Assembly (NCBI GenBank): GCA_025355005.1
Contig: JANXLV010000211.1
Location: 55,033 to 119,032 of the forward strand
Origin: Myxococcales bacterium
GTDB lineage: Bacteria; Myxococcota_A; Polyangia; Polyangiales; Polyangiaceae
Reading direction: 5' to 3'
Length of the DNA stretch: 64,000 nt
The translations under genes and the position numbers were made by a program. Below, piece by piece: positions 1-8,792 of this stretch. Below the pieces are notes generated by a model. The model did no database searches. It was not told the origin of the DNA and was given only the letters and a program-made list of their open reading frames with translations. Position 1 is the stretch's first letter; each line of letters begins with the position of its first letter.

Positions 1-1
1 G

Positions 2-328
2 CTCGCGCGGCGCAGCGACCCGCGCGCGCGCCTCGCGGTAGAGATGTTCACCTATCAGGCGAAGAAGCAGCTCGGCGCGTACGCCGCAGCCCTCTCGGGG
101 CTGGACACCGTCGTGTTCACGGGAGGCATCGGCGAGCACGCGGCCACCATCCGCGAAGAGATCTGCTCGGGCCTCGAGTTCCTGGGCGTCGCGCTCGACC
201 TCACGGCCAACGCGAAGAGCGCTCCGGTCGTATCCACGAAGGACGCGCGGGTGACCGTGAGGGTCATAGAGACCGACGAAGACTCGATGATCGCAACGCA
301 CACTGCTCGACTCTTGAGGAAGCCATGA
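2..328 (+). CDS. ackA: Acetate kinase, C-terminal part (truncated by window edge)
   Basis: Only the last 108 codons are present; the reading frame is open to the left edge. Acetate kinase interconverts acetyl phosphate plus ADP with acetate plus ATP in the cytoplasm. The family signature near the C-terminus is visible as [16 protein letters not shown] followed by GLEFLGV, with the nucleotide-contacting Gly-Gly-Ile-Gly-Glu. The stop overlaps the start of the phosphoketolase gene as ATGA (325-328), so the two are very likely translationally coupled. The pairing makes sense: phosphoketolase yields acetyl phosphate and acetate kinase harvests it as ATP. Identity is strong although most of the protein lies outside the window. 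Confidence 0.93.
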   Translation, partial: LARRSDPRARLAVEMFTYQAKKQLGAYAAALSGLDTVVFTGGIGEHAATIREEICSGLEFLGVALDLTANAKSAPVVSTKDARVTVRVIETDEDSMIATHTARLLRKP

Positions 329-2727
329 CCAACACATTCTCGAACGGCAACGGTCCGCTGACCCCGGAGACGCTGGAGCGCATGCAGCGCTACTTCTCCG
401 CGGCGAACTACCTCTCCGTGGGCCAGATCTACCTGCTAGCCAACCCGCTGATGAAGGAGCCGCTCCGTCACGAGCACATCAAGCCGCGCCTGCTCGGACA
501 CTGGGGAACGACGCCCGGCTTGAACTTCTTGTACGTGCACCTGAACCGCATCATCAGGGAGCGCGACACGAACATGATTTACATCATGGGCCCGGGACAC
601 GGCGGGCCCTCCGCTGTGGCGAACGCGTACCTCGAGGGCACCTACAGCGAGGTGTACCCCAACATCTCCCAGGATGAGGACGGCATCCATCATCTGTTCC
701 GGCAGTTCTCCTTTCCGGGCGGCATCCCCAGTCACGTCTCGCCGGAGACGCCAGGGTCCATTCATGAAGGCGGCGAGCTGGGCTACGCGCTGTCGCATGC
801 GTATGGCGCTGCGTTCGACAATCCCGATCTCGTCGTCGCTGCAGTCGTTGGCGACGGCGAGGCGGAGACCGGGCCGCTCGCGACCAGCTGGCACTCGAAC
901 AAGTTCTTGAACCCGAAGACAGACGGCGCTGTGCTGCCGATCCTTCACCTGAACGGCTACAAGATCGCCGGCCCCACGGTCCTCGCGCGCATCAGCAACG
1001 AGGAGCTCGAACAGCTGTTCCGCGGCTACGGCTACGTGCCGCACTTCGTGGAGGGCAACGAGCCATATGAGCGCCATCTGGATCCGCGAACGATGCACCA
1101 GAAGCTGGCTGCCACGCTGGACAGGTGCATGGACGACATCAAGAGGATCCAGGAGAGCGCGCGCACGGGCGGCGTGACCGAGCGGCCGCGATGGCCCATG
1201 GTGATCTTCCGCACGCCGAAGGGCTGGACCGGACCGGACATCGTGGACGGCAAGCCGGTGCAGGGGTCGTGGCGCTCGCACCAGGTACCGCTCTCCGAGA
1301 CGAAGAGCGAAGAGCACATGGCGCAGCTGGAGAAGTGGCTCCGGAGCTACGAGCCGCAGAAGCTCTTCGACGCGAACGGGAAGCTCGCCTCGGAGCTCGC
1401 GGAGCTTGCGCCGAAGGGTACGCGACGCATGAGCGCGAACCCGCACGCGAACGGCGGCATCCTGCTGCGCGAGCTGCGCTTGCCCGATTTTCGCGACTAC
1501 GCGGTGGATGTGCCGACACCCGGCGCGGTGGACGCAGAGGCCACGCGCGTCCAGGGCAACTACATGCGCGACGTGATGGTGAAGAACATGGAGAGCGCGA
1601 ACTTCCGCGTGTTCTCTCCCGACGAGACCGCGTCCAACCGCTGGGGCGCGCTGTTCGAGAAGACCGACCGCTGCTCCGTTGCCACGCACATCCCCGACGA
1701 CTCGAACGTGGCGCCGAACGGCCGCGTGATGGAGATGCTGAGCGAGCACCAGTGCCAGGGCTGGCTCGAGGGCTACCTGCTCACGGGGCGCCACGGCTTC
1801 TTCTCTTGCTACGAGGCGTTCATCCACATCATCGACTCGATGCTGAACCAGCACGCGAAGTGGTTGAAGGTGACGCGGCAGATTCCGTGGCGCCGGCCCA
1901 TCGCGTCACTGAACTACCTGCTCACGTCGCACGTGTGGCGACAGGACCACAATGGCTTCTCGCACCAGGACCCAGGCTTCATCGATCACGTGGTGAACAA
2001 GAAGTCGGAGATCATCCGCGTGTATCTGCCGCCGGACGCGAACACGTTGTTGTCCGTGACCGACCACTGCCTGCGGAGCCGCAACTACGTCAACGTGGTT
2101 GTTGCGGGGAAGCAGCCCGCGCCGCAGTGGCTCACGATGGACCAGGCTATCGCGCACTGCACGAGCGGCATCGGCATATGGGAGTGGGCATCGAACGACG
2201 AGGGCAGCGAGCCTGACGTGGTGATGGCATGCGCAGGCGACGTGCCCACGCTGGAGACGCTGGCCGCCGTGGAGATCTTGCGCGCGCGATTGCCAAAGCT
2301 GAAGGTGCGCGTCGTCAACGTGGTCGACTTGATGCGACTGCAGCCCACGAGCGAGCATCCGCACGGGCTCTCGGACACGGACTTCGACGCGCTGTTCACG
2401 AAGGACAAGCCGGTGATCTTCGCGTTCCACGGCTATCCCTGGCTGATTCATCGGCTGACGTATCGCCGGACGAACCACGAGAACATCCACGTGCGCGGCT
2501 ACAAGGAAGAGGGCACGACGACCACTCCGTTCGACATGGTGGTTCTGAACGATCTCGATCGGTATCACCTCGTCGGCGACGTGATCGACAGGCTCCCCGC
2601 GCTGGGCGCGCAGGCGGCGTACCAGAAGCAGTGGCTGCGCGACCAGCTGACGAAGCACAAGCAGTACATCCGCGAGCACGGGGATGACCTGCCGGAGATC
2701 AGGGAATGGAGATGGGGAACACACTGA
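325..2727 (+). CDS. xfp: Phosphoketolase (xylulose-5-phosphate/fructose-6-phosphate)
   Basis: 800 residues, the usual length. The TPP-dependent enzyme cleaves xylulose 5-phosphate (often also fructose 6-phosphate) with phosphate to acetyl phosphate plus a triose or tetrose phosphate. Visible family blocks are GPGHGGP near residue 89, [28 protein letters not shown], the TPP/Mg-binding [19 protein letters not shown] from about 176, and [12 protein letters not shown]. The start codon overlaps the acetate kinase stop (ATGA). Substrate preference for X5P or F6P cannot be told from the sequence by eye. Certainty of family is very high. Confidence 0.97.
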   Translation: MTNTFSNGNGPLTPETLERMQRYFSAANYLSVGQIYLLANPLMKEPLRHEHIKPRLLGHWGTTPGLNFLYVHLNRIIRERDTNMIYIMGPGHGGPSAVANAYLEGTYSEVYPNISQDEDGIHHLFRQFSFPGGIPSHVSPETPGSIHEGGELGYALSHAYGAAFDNPDLVVAAVVGDGEAETGPLATSWHSNKFLNPKTDGAVLPILHLNGYKIAGPTVLARISNEELEQLFRGYGYVPHFVEGNEPYERHLDPRTMHQKLAATLDRCMDDIKRIQESARTGGVTERPRWPMVIFRTPKGWTGPDIVDGKPVQGSWRSHQVPLSETKSEEHMAQLEKWLRSYEPQKLFDANGKLASELAELAPKGTRRMSANPHANGGILLRELRLPDFRDYAVDVPTPGAVDAEATRVQGNYMRDVMVKNMESANFRVFSPDETASNRWGALFEKTDRCSVATHIPDDSNVAPNGRVMEMLSEHQCQGWLEGYLLTGRHGFFSCYEAFIHIIDSMLNQHAKWLKVTRQIPWRRPIASLNYLLTSHVWRQDHNGFSHQDPGFIDHVVNKKSEIIRVYLPPDANTLLSVTDHCLRSRNYVNVVVAGKQPAPQWLTMDQAIAHCTSGIGIWEWASNDEGSEPDVVMACAGDVPTLETLAAVEILRARLPKLKVRVVNVVDLMRLQPTSEHPHGLSDTDFDALFTKDKPVIFAFHGYPWLIHRLTYRRTNHENIHVRGYKEEGTTTTPFDMVVLNDLDRYHLVGDVIDRLPALGAQAAYQKQWLRDQLTKHKQYIREHGDDLPEIREWRWGTH

Positions 2728-2768
2728 CCCACGTGGCAAGGTGCTCCGCGTCGTCGTATCCTTGGCAC

Positions 2769-3635
2769 GTGGGAACTCGCTCGCACAGCTCCAAGGCGAT
2801 CGCGTTCGGCGCGCTGACGACGAGCATCCTTGCCTGCGGGCATCCTGCGGCAAGCGTCGTGATCGGAGTGGCGCAGGTCGCTCCTGCGCCCATTGCGTCT
2901 GTGATGCCGCGTGCCGCGACCGGCGCCTCTCCCGAGCGGCCTGTGCCGGTGCCGACAGCGCGCGCGATGATGGCTCCCAACGTCCCCGAGGAGCTTGCGC
3001 TGCCCGTCCGTGATCCGCGCTTCTACAAGCGCCCGCATCGGCCCGCCACGCTCATCACGCATCAGATCAGCGTGCTCAGTCTGTCGCTTCCGGCGCCGGA
3101 GCTCCCCGGCGGTATCGATCCAGAGGTCCTGATCGAGCTCGCGACCGCATACGCGGAGCTCGCGCGCGTGACGCCCACCTCGACCGCAGAGCACGACACC
3201 GCCCGGGCGGACGCACGCGCGGCTTACATGCGTTACGGAGGCATCGTACCGCCGTCGGACGGCGCAGAATCGGCGGCGTACTTCGTCGCGCTCGAGTACG
3301 AGCTCGATGGTGATCGGGTGGTCGCGCGAGCGGCCTATCAGGCGATGCTCACCCAGACGCCAGCGGCGTGGACCGCGCCGTACTGCCACGTGGGCCTCGC
3401 CGAGCTGACTCTCCGCGAGGCGAACGGCGACGCGATCGCCCGCGAGCAAGCGCTGGTCCACTACGAGGCGGCGTTGAAGCAGCTGCGGCGCGATCAGGAT
3501 CTCTATCCTTACGTCCTCCTCCGGATCGGACAGTCACAGCTCGCGCTGGGCGACACGAAGGCAGGAACACGGACGCTGGAGCGCCTCACCCGCGAGTTCC
3601 CGAAGTCCGAAGCGACGCGCATGGCGAACCCGTGA
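2769..3635 (+). CDS. TPR-containing lipoprotein, function unknown
   Basis: I chose GTG 2769 because it gives a compact lipoprotein signal (hydrophobic AIAFGALTTSI, lipobox ILAC). An in-frame ATG at 2706 lies inside the phosphoketolase gene and would put 21 residues before the signal. The mature protein starts with a Pro/Ala-rich linker. The C-terminal third has helix pairs typical of TPR (ALVHYEAALKQLRRDQ, LLRIGQSQLALGDTKAGTRTLERL). The role is unknown; TPR lipoproteins usually scaffold envelope assemblies. The stop overlaps a GTG start (GTGA) for the next membrane protein, so the two may be co-translated. Confidence 0.75.
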   Translation: MGTRSHSSKAIAFGALTTSILACGHPAASVVIGVAQVAPAPIASVMPRAATGASPERPVPVPTARAMMAPNVPEELALPVRDPRFYKRPHRPATLITHQISVLSLSLPAPELPGGIDPEVLIELATAYAELARVTPTSTAEHDTARADARAAYMRYGGIVPPSDGAESAAYFVALEYELDGDRVVARAAYQAMLTQTPAAWTAPYCHVGLAELTLREANGDAIAREQALVHYEAALKQLRRDQDLYPYVLLRIGQSQLALGDTKAGTRTLERLTREFPKSEATRMANP

Positions 3636-3670
3636 AGCGTAGCGGGGGCCACGCCTATCGAGATGGCGAT

Positions 3671-4207
3671 ATGGGCGACACGGCGCTGCCCTTGCCCCGC
3701 GTCCATCTCGTACGCTGGAAAGTCCTGCTCGTGATGCTGACCGTCTGCGCGACCGTCGTTATCATGTGCGCATCCGTCGAACTGGTGCCCAGGTACCCGT
3801 TGAGCGGCACACTGCAGCTCCTCGAGATCTCAACCGTTGTCGTGACGGCCATGCTCGGATGGCAACTCGCTCGGGGGGCCCCGGTGCCACCAGCGGCGAT
3901 GTTGTCGCTCGCGGTCTTTCCGGTTGTTGCGACCCACCTTCTGTCGTGGCGTGAGGCCGTGAACCGCGTGGACAGCTGGTACTGGAGCGCGCCACCTTTC
4001 GCAGGCGAACGCTCGATCGCGTTCCTCACGACAACCGTGAACTTGACGCTGGTGGTGGTATCGATCGCCAGCTACTTTGCCACCATCGACACCTCGACGC
4101 TCCCCTTCTTCCAAGCTCAGCCTTGTCGCGAGGCGATCGGAACCGCAGGCTTTTTCTCGCAAAGTACGTACGTACTCAGCGCTGCAATGGCACTTCGGAT
4201 TTTCTGA
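3671..4207 (+). CDS. Small polytopic membrane protein, unknown
   Basis: 178 residues with about four hydrophobic segments: KVLLVMLTVCATVVIMC, ISTVVVTAMLGWQL, AMLSLAVFPVVATHLL and LTTTVNLTLVVVSIASYFA. I do not recognise a family. ATG 3671 is preferred; GTG 3632 overlaps the upstream stop (GTGA) and would add 13 polar residues, which would fit translational coupling. A perfect 14-bp palindrome (AGTACGTACGTACT, 4163-4176) lies inside the gene near its end. Codon use looks native. It follows a TPR lipoprotein, suggesting an envelope role, but no function can be assigned. Confidence 0.62.
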   Translation: MGDTALPLPRVHLVRWKVLLVMLTVCATVVIMCASVELVPRYPLSGTLQLLEISTVVVTAMLGWQLARGAPVPPAAMLSLAVFPVVATHLLSWREAVNRVDSWYWSAPPFAGERSIAFLTTTVNLTLVVVSIASYFATIDTSTLPFFQAQPCREAIGTAGFFSQSTYVLSAAMALRIF

Positions 4208-4240
4208 AATTTCGGGCTGGGCTGGGACGACTGGAGCCTC

Positions 4241-4450
4241 ATGAAGTTCCTCGTCTGGTGCCTGCTCTTCGTCGTGTGCTGGCCGCTCGCGCTCGTGGCG
4301 CTCGTGGTCTACCCGATCGTGTGGCTCGTGCTGCTGCCGTTTCGGCTGATCGGCTTCACGGTGCGCACGGTGCTCGATCTCGTATGGTCGATCGTCACGT
4401 TGCCGCTGCGCATTCTCACGCCGCGGCGTCGGTTCCACTTGATGGCCTGA
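4241..4450 (+). CDS. Small hydrophobic membrane protein (69 aa)
   Basis: A 69-residue, two-helix hydrophobic protein: an N-terminal segment from residue 4 to 34, then GFTVRTVLDLVWSIVTLPLRIL, ending in a basic RRRFH tail. It resembles the short conserved membrane proteins often annotated only as hypothetical in proteobacteria. A GGAG-like element (4231-4235) sits 5-6 bases before ATG 4241, supporting the start. It lies 33 bases after the previous gene on the same strand. Function is unknown. Confidence 0.6.
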   Translation: MKFLVWCLLFVVCWPLALVALVVYPIVWLVLLPFRLIGFTVRTVLDLVWSIVTLPLRILTPRRRFHLMA

Positions 4451-4620
4451 CGCGTCGCACGGCTTCAGTTGACGATGGCCGCGTGACCTCTGCGCAGCGC
4501 CCGCTCCCATTTCGCGCTCGCGCTCTCGCCGGGTGTGCCGGCGCGCGTGAGCTCCGCGCAGATCGCCGCGGTCATCGCGTCGCCCGCGCCTTCTCTGTCT
4601 GCCGGCAACCGCTTCGGCGA

Positions 4621-4698
4621 CCACGACCCCGACCTCGACCTCGACCTCGACCTCGACTTCGATCTCGACCTCGACCTCGACTTCGACGTAGACCTCGG
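4621..4698. repeat. Imperfect hexamer tandem repeat (CCTCGA)n
   Basis: Thirteen imperfect copies of a six-base unit, consensus CCTCGA, run end to end in an otherwise non-coding stretch (4451-4742) just before the glycosyltransferase gene. Variants are CTTCGA, TCTCGA, CCACGA, CCCCGA and CGTAGA. One plus frame would read as alternating Asp-Leu, in a 68-codon open frame from GTG 4535 to 4741; one minus frame reads alternating Glu-Val. Changes are conservative in both, so I cannot decide whether any frame is translated. The rest of the stretch shows nothing I can name. Confidence 0.85.
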
Positions 4699-4742
4699 TT
4701 CGACCTTTGGCCTCGACAGCTACAGCGACGCGCGCCTTTGAC

Positions 4743-6149
4743 GTGAGCACCCGCGTGCTTGCGGGGGCTCTGCTTCTTTCGGTGCTCGCGGGGGCGCTGC
4801 ATGATGTTTCTCGCGCCTGGGACGTCTGGTATTACCACCTGCCGTTTGCTGCGCGGATCGCCGGGATCGTGCCTGCTGGCGAGTTCGTGTTTCATCCGGC
4901 GGATCAGGCTCGGTTCGACGGATTTCCTCTGCTCGGCGAGGCATTGCAGGGCCTGCTCTGGCGCGTCACCGGGCGACCCGAGAGCGCGAACCTCGTGGCG
5001 TACGCGTCCGTACCGCTGTTTGCGTGGTTCCTGCGGCGTTCGTTCGGCGTGCCTTGGCAGCTCACAGTTTTTGCGCTGTTTGCGATCCCGCTCGTGCAGA
5101 TCCACGCAAGCTCCGCCTATGTCGATCTGCCTGCGAATGCTGCGGCGAGCGTGGTGGTGATGCTTGCGATTCGCGCGCACGCCACGCGCGCGCCGCTCGC
5201 ACGAGGGACCTTGGCGCTCGCGGTGGTGTCCGCGGCCGTCGCGGCGAACATGAAGGTGATGATGGGGCCCATCGTGCTCGTCGGCCTCGGCGCGCTTGCG
5301 GTGGAGCTCCTGCGCCAGAAACGCGCGGCTCCGCTCCGCGACAAGCTCCGCTGGTCCGCGATGGCATTGCTCGCGCTGCTCGCCGTGTTCGCGACGCCGC
5401 TGAAGAACGCCGCGATGCACGGAAATCCCTGGTACCCCGTGCAGGTATCGGCACTGGGCTTCACGTTCGCGGGACCGGAAGAGCCTTACTCGTTCGCGCC
5501 CGCGTGGCTCGTGGACAAGCCGCGCTTCATCCGCTTCGTGTGTTCGCTGCTGGAGATCGGACTCCGCCCCTACTCGAGCACGCGCCGCTGGACCATCGAC
5601 CAGTTCATGCCTGCGGACGAGCCCGGCAGTCGCCTGGGCGGATACTTCGGCGCATACGTGGTCGCGATGGTCGTTGCGCTCGCTGTCCTCGGCTGGCGCG
5701 CGCGCTCGAGACGGGCCCGCGTGTCCGCGATCGGGTTCGGCGCGTTCACGCTGCTGGTGTCGCACATGCCGCAGGCGCACGAGCTTCGCTACTATCTGTG
5801 CTGGATGATCGTGCTCGTGGCGCTGGTCCTCTGGCTCGCGCAGCCCGAAGACGCCGCGCCCTCGCGTGGTAGCGCCAGCCGCTGGCTGTACGCCGTGTGC
5901 GTTCCCGCGCTCGCGGTGGTCATCGGCGTGACGCATGCAGGATGCATCTATCCAGCCGGCGTGGGCTTTGCCGAGCTACTGCGCGAGCAGGTGAACGAGG
6001 GCGCTCTCGATCACGTGCAAGCGCGCGTATGCATCAACCGCGCGCCATGGAACATCCTCTGGGCGGCGCGCTTCCACGCGCCACGTCAGTACGTGGTCTA
6101 CGAGGCGGAAGGCCCAGCGGACTGCCGCGGCGCGAGCGAGCTGCCCTGA
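4743..6149 (+). CDS. GT39-like membrane glycosyltransferase (ArnT/PMT type fold)
   Basis: About 468 residues with roughly ten to eleven hydrophobic segments. Near the N-terminus, W-DVWYYHLPFAARI places acidic residues in the first loop, as in C-type lipid-linked-sugar transferases (GT39/GT83), whose first-loop Asp is catalytic. Such enzymes move a sugar from polyprenyl phosphate to a lipid or protein on the periplasmic side. GTG 4743 is chosen because the first helix (VLAGALLLSVLAGAL) follows directly; TTG 4707 would start in the hexamer repeat. The 3' end overlaps the convergent DUF2304 gene by 52 bases. That gene and its GT2 partner would supply the polyprenyl-linked sugar, so a joint pathway is likely. 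Acceptor and sugar are unknown. Confidence 0.72.
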   Translation: MSTRVLAGALLLSVLAGALHDVSRAWDVWYYHLPFAARIAGIVPAGEFVFHPADQARFDGFPLLGEALQGLLWRVTGRPESANLVAYASVPLFAWFLRRSFGVPWQLTVFALFAIPLVQIHASSAYVDLPANAAASVVVMLAIRAHATRAPLARGTLALAVVSAAVAANMKVMMGPIVLVGLGALAVELLRQKRAAPLRDKLRWSAMALLALLAVFATPLKNAAMHGNPWYPVQVSALGFTFAGPEEPYSFAPAWLVDKPRFIRFVCSLLEIGLRPYSSTRRWTIDQFMPADEPGSRLGGYFGAYVVAMVVALAVLGWRARSRRARVSAIGFGAFTLLVSHMPQAHELRYYLCWMIVLVALVLWLAQPEDAAPSRGSASRWLYAVCVPALAVVIGVTHAGCIYPAGVGFAELLREQVNEGALDHVQARVCINRAPWNILWAARFHAPRQYVVYEAEGPADCRGASELP

Positions 6150-6502
6150 GCGTTCGCTGCCGGCGTGACCTCCACTTCCCCGGCCTTTGCCTGAACGAGG
6201 GCGAGCGCGCGCACCACGCTCGTGAGCTTCTCGTCGTACTCGAGGCGGCGGCGGCGCGTCATCAACGACTCGCGCACGAGCCAGATGACGATCGGGTACA
6301 TCAGAAAGTCCACGCCGCGGCCGATGCCCACTGCATGTGCGAGCGCCGTCGCGCGGTCCGGAAACGCGATGAAGAGCGCGCCCACGAGGAACGCAGCCAT
6401 TTCCAGCAGCACCGCGCGGCGGTTTTTTCCGCGAAGGCTGACCCAGTCGTACGCGACGATGCCAAGGACGAACGCCAGAAGAATGAACGCGCCGATTGTC
6501 AT
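6098..6502 (-). CDS. DUF2304 small membrane protein
   Basis: 134 residues with three hydrophobic segments (IGAFILLAFVLGIVAYDWV, LEMAAFLVGALFIAF, VDFLMYPIVIWLVRESLM) and then a charged RRRRLEYDEKLTSVVRALAL helix, the standard DUF2304 layout. DUF2304 genes commonly follow GT2 polyprenyl-phosphate glycosyltransferases and are thought to help flip or present the product; that role is not proven. The ATG overlaps the GT2 stop (ATGA, 6499-6502). The C-terminal 30 residues are Ala/Ser-rich and lie in the overlap with the convergent glycosyltransferase gene, so the stop may have drifted. Confidence 0.82.
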   Translation of the reverse strand: MTIGAFILLAFVLGIVAYDWVSLRGKNRRAVLLEMAAFLVGALFIAFPDRATALAHAVGIGRGVDFLMYPIVIWLVRESLMTRRRRLEYDEKLTSVVRALALVQAKAGEVEVTPAANAQGSSLAPRQSAGPSAS

Positions 6503-7221
6503 GAGGCCTCTCCGAACAGGTACTGGAGCGCGAGGTCGCGAATGATGCGCGCTGCACCGAACGCGCTCTGCCCCTTCGCGAGCGTGGACGTGGAGTAGCG
6601 GACGGAGACAGGACGCTCGACGATCTCGAGCGACGGAGCGCCCGCCACGCGCACTTTGATCTCCGTGGCATGCGCCATCCGGTTCTGCTGGATCACGATG
6701 TGCTGCACGGCACGAGCGCTGAACGCACGCAGCCCGTTGTGCGCATCGGCGAGCGGCAGTCCGGTCAGTACGCGCTCGAACCAGCGGGCGCCAAACAGGA
6801 GGAGCGCACGCGCGCGCGGCACATTCGAGTCGCCGAGGAAGCGGTTGCCGAACACCACGTCCGCACCGAGCAAGATCTCCTGCGCCAGCGCGAGCGCGTC
6901 CGTCGCGGAGTGTTGCCCATCCGAGTCCATGGTCACGTACGCGTCGAAGCCGCGCGCGACCGCGAGCTGACGCGCCGTCTCCAGCGCAGCGCCCTGCCCC
7001 AGGTTCGTGACGTGACGTGCGAGCACGACGTGGAAGCTTTCGCCGGATGCCGGAAGCGTCGCGAGATCGATCGCGGGCTCGCTCCCGTCGTCGACCACGA
7101 AGACGGTGACGCAATGCTCGCGCGCGGCTTCACGCAGCGAGGCGAGCGTGTCCATGAGCGCACGCCCTTCGTTCCTCGCCGGCATGAGCACGGCGATTCG
7201 GGGACGTTCTCCGGAGCGCAT
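6499..7221 (-). CDS. GT2 family glycosyltransferase (polyprenyl-phosphate type)
   Basis: 240 residues with a single GT-A domain and no obvious membrane helix. Key blocks are IAVLMPARNEG at the N-terminus, VVDDGS (residues about 43-48), NLGQGAALETA, and MDSDGQH with the metal-binding DxD. These match dolichol-phosphate-mannose-synthase-like enzymes that charge polyprenyl phosphate with a sugar from a nucleotide sugar at the inner face of the membrane. It leads a two-gene unit with DUF2304 and faces a membrane GT39-like transferase that could use the product. The donor sugar cannot be deduced. Confidence 0.9.
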   Translation of the reverse strand: MRSGERPRIAVLMPARNEGRALMDTLASLREAAREHCVTVFVVDDGSEPAIDLATLPASGESFHVVLARHVTNLGQGAALETARQLAVARGFDAYVTMDSDGQHSATDALALAQEILLGADVVFGNRFLGDSNVPRARALLLFGARWFERVLTGLPLADAHNGLRAFSARAVQHIVIQQNRMAHATEIKVRVAGAPSLEIVERPVSVRYSTSTLAKGQSAFGAARIIRDLALQYLFGEAS

Positions 7222-7322
7222 CTACCGCCGTTTACACCAGCCTCCACGGCAGCGTTGGAATTTTGCGACGCTATCGCATCGCCGCGCCCCGGAGAGGGAG
7301 GACAACGAGGCCTGAGGGCGCT

Positions 7323-7721
7323 ATGTTCGCCGCCGTGGGAGAAAGCACCGTCTACCGGCACCTCGACACCGTCACGCTGCTCGTGGGCGCAGAGAGCCCG
7401 CTCCTGCAGAAGGCGAAGGCCCAGCTCGAGCAGGTGATGATCCGCGTCACGCGCGCGGCGCACATCGCTGCTGCTTCGGAGCGCCTGCCCGTCCTCATGC
7501 CGCAGGCTGTGGTCCTGTTCGGTGCCGTGACGGAGGAGGAGCGAGAGAACCTGGTCGACCGCGCGACGGCGATCGGCGCGCTGGTCTTCTACGTGGACGA
7601 CAAGCTTCCCCTGGACGATCTGGAGCCTCTCGTGGAGGGCATCGCGAAGGCAGCAGTCGAGCGCGGGCTCACCCGCGATCAGCCGCTCACACGCCCCGAG
7701 AGCACCGTCAGAGATCCCTGA
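7323..7721 (+). CDS. Hypothetical protein, possibly a degenerate receiver fold
   Basis: 132 residues. The pattern of beta strand (VTLLVGAES), helix (LLQKAKAQLEQVM), strand and helix followed by VVLFGAVTEEERENLVDRA and ALVFYVDDK resembles a CheY-like alpha/beta fold, but the canonical phospho-acceptor aspartate and lysine are not convincing. I would not name it a response regulator. ATG 7323 is preferred over an upstream ATG at 7263, because codons before it are repeat-like and poor in coding signal. The start sits in a GCGCTATG context, as in some other genes here. It is transcribed divergently from the GT2 gene. Confidence 0.6.
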   Translation: MFAAVGESTVYRHLDTVTLLVGAESPLLQKAKAQLEQVMIRVTRAAHIAAASERLPVLMPQAVVLFGAVTEEERENLVDRATAIGALVFYVDDKLPLDDLEPLVEGIAKAAVERGLTRDQPLTRPESTVRDP

Positions 7722-7727
7722 CCGCGA

Positions 7728-8663
7728 TCAAGCCCGCCCAGCTTTCCCCCGCTCGTCGCGCCTGCGAATGATCCACGCCAGTCCCGCGAGGACCGTGGCG
7801 CCAATACCAAGGCTGCTCGGCGCGTCCGTGCTCGCGTAGTCGCAGCGGCCACAGCCACCGCCCGCCGCAAGCGCGCGTGGGTTGATGATGGTGTCCTTGT
7901 TCGCGTGCATGCCCTGGATGGTCATTCGATGAACCAGGAGGTCGCCGTCAACGAGACCGAGCGCACGCGGCACCTTTGCGAACGACGACGCCTTGCCGTC
8001 CGAGCGGACCAGGCCCGTGCGGCTGTCCTTGGACTGCGGGCCGTCGTAGTCGCCCACCTTGGAGTCCAGGTCGGAGTCCTGAAGGTAGAGCGCGTGATCG
8101 AACTCGTCCTCCTTGTGCACCGTGCCGTCATGGATGTGCACGGTGGGAAAGAACACCTGGCCGCGCAGACGTGTCTTCCACTCGAGGGCGATGGGATGCG
8201 TGGAGCCAGCCAGTGACTTCAGCTGGAAGACGGCGAACCCGTAGTCGGCGTACTCGGGGATCTGCGCCCAGACCTCTTTCTTGATCGAGAAGCGTGCATC
8301 GAGGCGCGCGAAGTCATCCACGGTGGGCACGAACGACGCGATGAAATCGCCCACGTCGTGAACGGCCAGGACCGGCGTGGCCTCCGCACTTGCGCTCTTG
8401 CTGCGCGAGCCCAGCATGTTCGACTCCGGCTTGTGCGGGAAGCCTTGCGCCAGATCTCCGAAGAGCTCCGGATACTCCTTCAGGTTCACCCACGACACGG
8501 AGTCCTCGCGCGCGGGAAGCGCCACGGGGAGCGGGAGGATCATCGCGACGGGCTCCGTGGCCGTGTACTGCATCTGATACGCGAGCACCTGAGCGTCAGC
8601 GCCCTTCAGGCGGGCGAAGATTGTCGTCGCGTGGACCTCGGTCTTGGCGGTGAAACAGCACAT
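7728..8663 (-). CDS. Hypothetical protein with C-terminal membrane anchor (MCCF N-terminus)
   Basis: 311 residues beginning MCCFTAKTEVHATTIFARL, with VLAYQMQYTATEPVAMILPLPV next. This opening occurs in uncharacterised proteins of myxobacteria and planctomycetes (from memory; no search was run). There is no N-terminal signal peptide. The C-terminus has CGRC, a short polar linker, a hydrophobic helix (LGIGATVLAGLAWII) and an RRRDERGK cluster, an arrangement reminiscent of MYXO-CTERM sorting signals. A -10-like TATTAT (8673-8678, minus strand) ends nine bases before the start codon. Function is unknown. It converges with the gene at 7323. Confidence 0.72.
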   Translation of the reverse strand: MCCFTAKTEVHATTIFARLKGADAQVLAYQMQYTATEPVAMILPLPVALPAREDSVSWVNLKEYPELFGDLAQGFPHKPESNMLGSRSKSASAEATPVLAVHDVGDFIASFVPTVDDFARLDARFSIKKEVWAQIPEYADYGFAVFQLKSLAGSTHPIALEWKTRLRGQVFFPTVHIHDGTVHKEDEFDHALYLQDSDLDSKVGDYDGPQSKDSRTGLVRSDGKASSFAKVPRALGLVDGDLLVHRMTIQGMHANKDTIINPRALAAGGGCGRCDYASTDAPSSLGIGATVLAGLAWIIRRRDERGKAGRA

Positions 8664-8672
8664 TGTTCACGC

Positions 8673-8678
8673 ATAATA
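8673..8678 (-). promoter_or_regulatory. Candidate -10 element (TATTAT) upstream of 8663
   Basis: TATTAT on the minus strand ends nine bases before the ATG at 8663, in an AT-rich patch of an otherwise GC-rich sequence. That spacing would give a leaderless or nearly leaderless transcript. No good -35 hexamer is visible, so this is only a suggestion. Confidence 0.3.
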
Positions 8679-8792
8679 CGTCGCAACTTGGCGAAAGATC
8701 CCCAGGATGTGGCTCACACCTTCTTTCGCCGCGCCTCGGGGCCACACCAAGAAAACCGCACCGAGGGCCGGAGGTACGGCATCCTAGAGGGG

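Noticed and set aside
436..1854. Long open frame on the minus strand opposite phosphoketolase (472 codons)
   Set aside because: It is the antisense of a strongly conserved gene; GC-rich third positions keep such frames open.
4163..4176. Perfect 14-bp palindrome AGTACGTACGTACT
   Set aside because: It lies inside a coding region, and TACG steps give chance palindromes; no partner site was found.
4535..4741. 68-codon frame with Asp-Leu repeats
   Set aside because: Only the repeat gives it character; no SD and no known family. Mentioned in the repeat entry instead.
3830..5936. Open frames on the minus strand around the hexamer repeat (Glu-Val or Gly-Arg repeats)
   Set aside because: They run antisense to the glycosyltransferase gene, and outside the repeat show no protein-like pattern.
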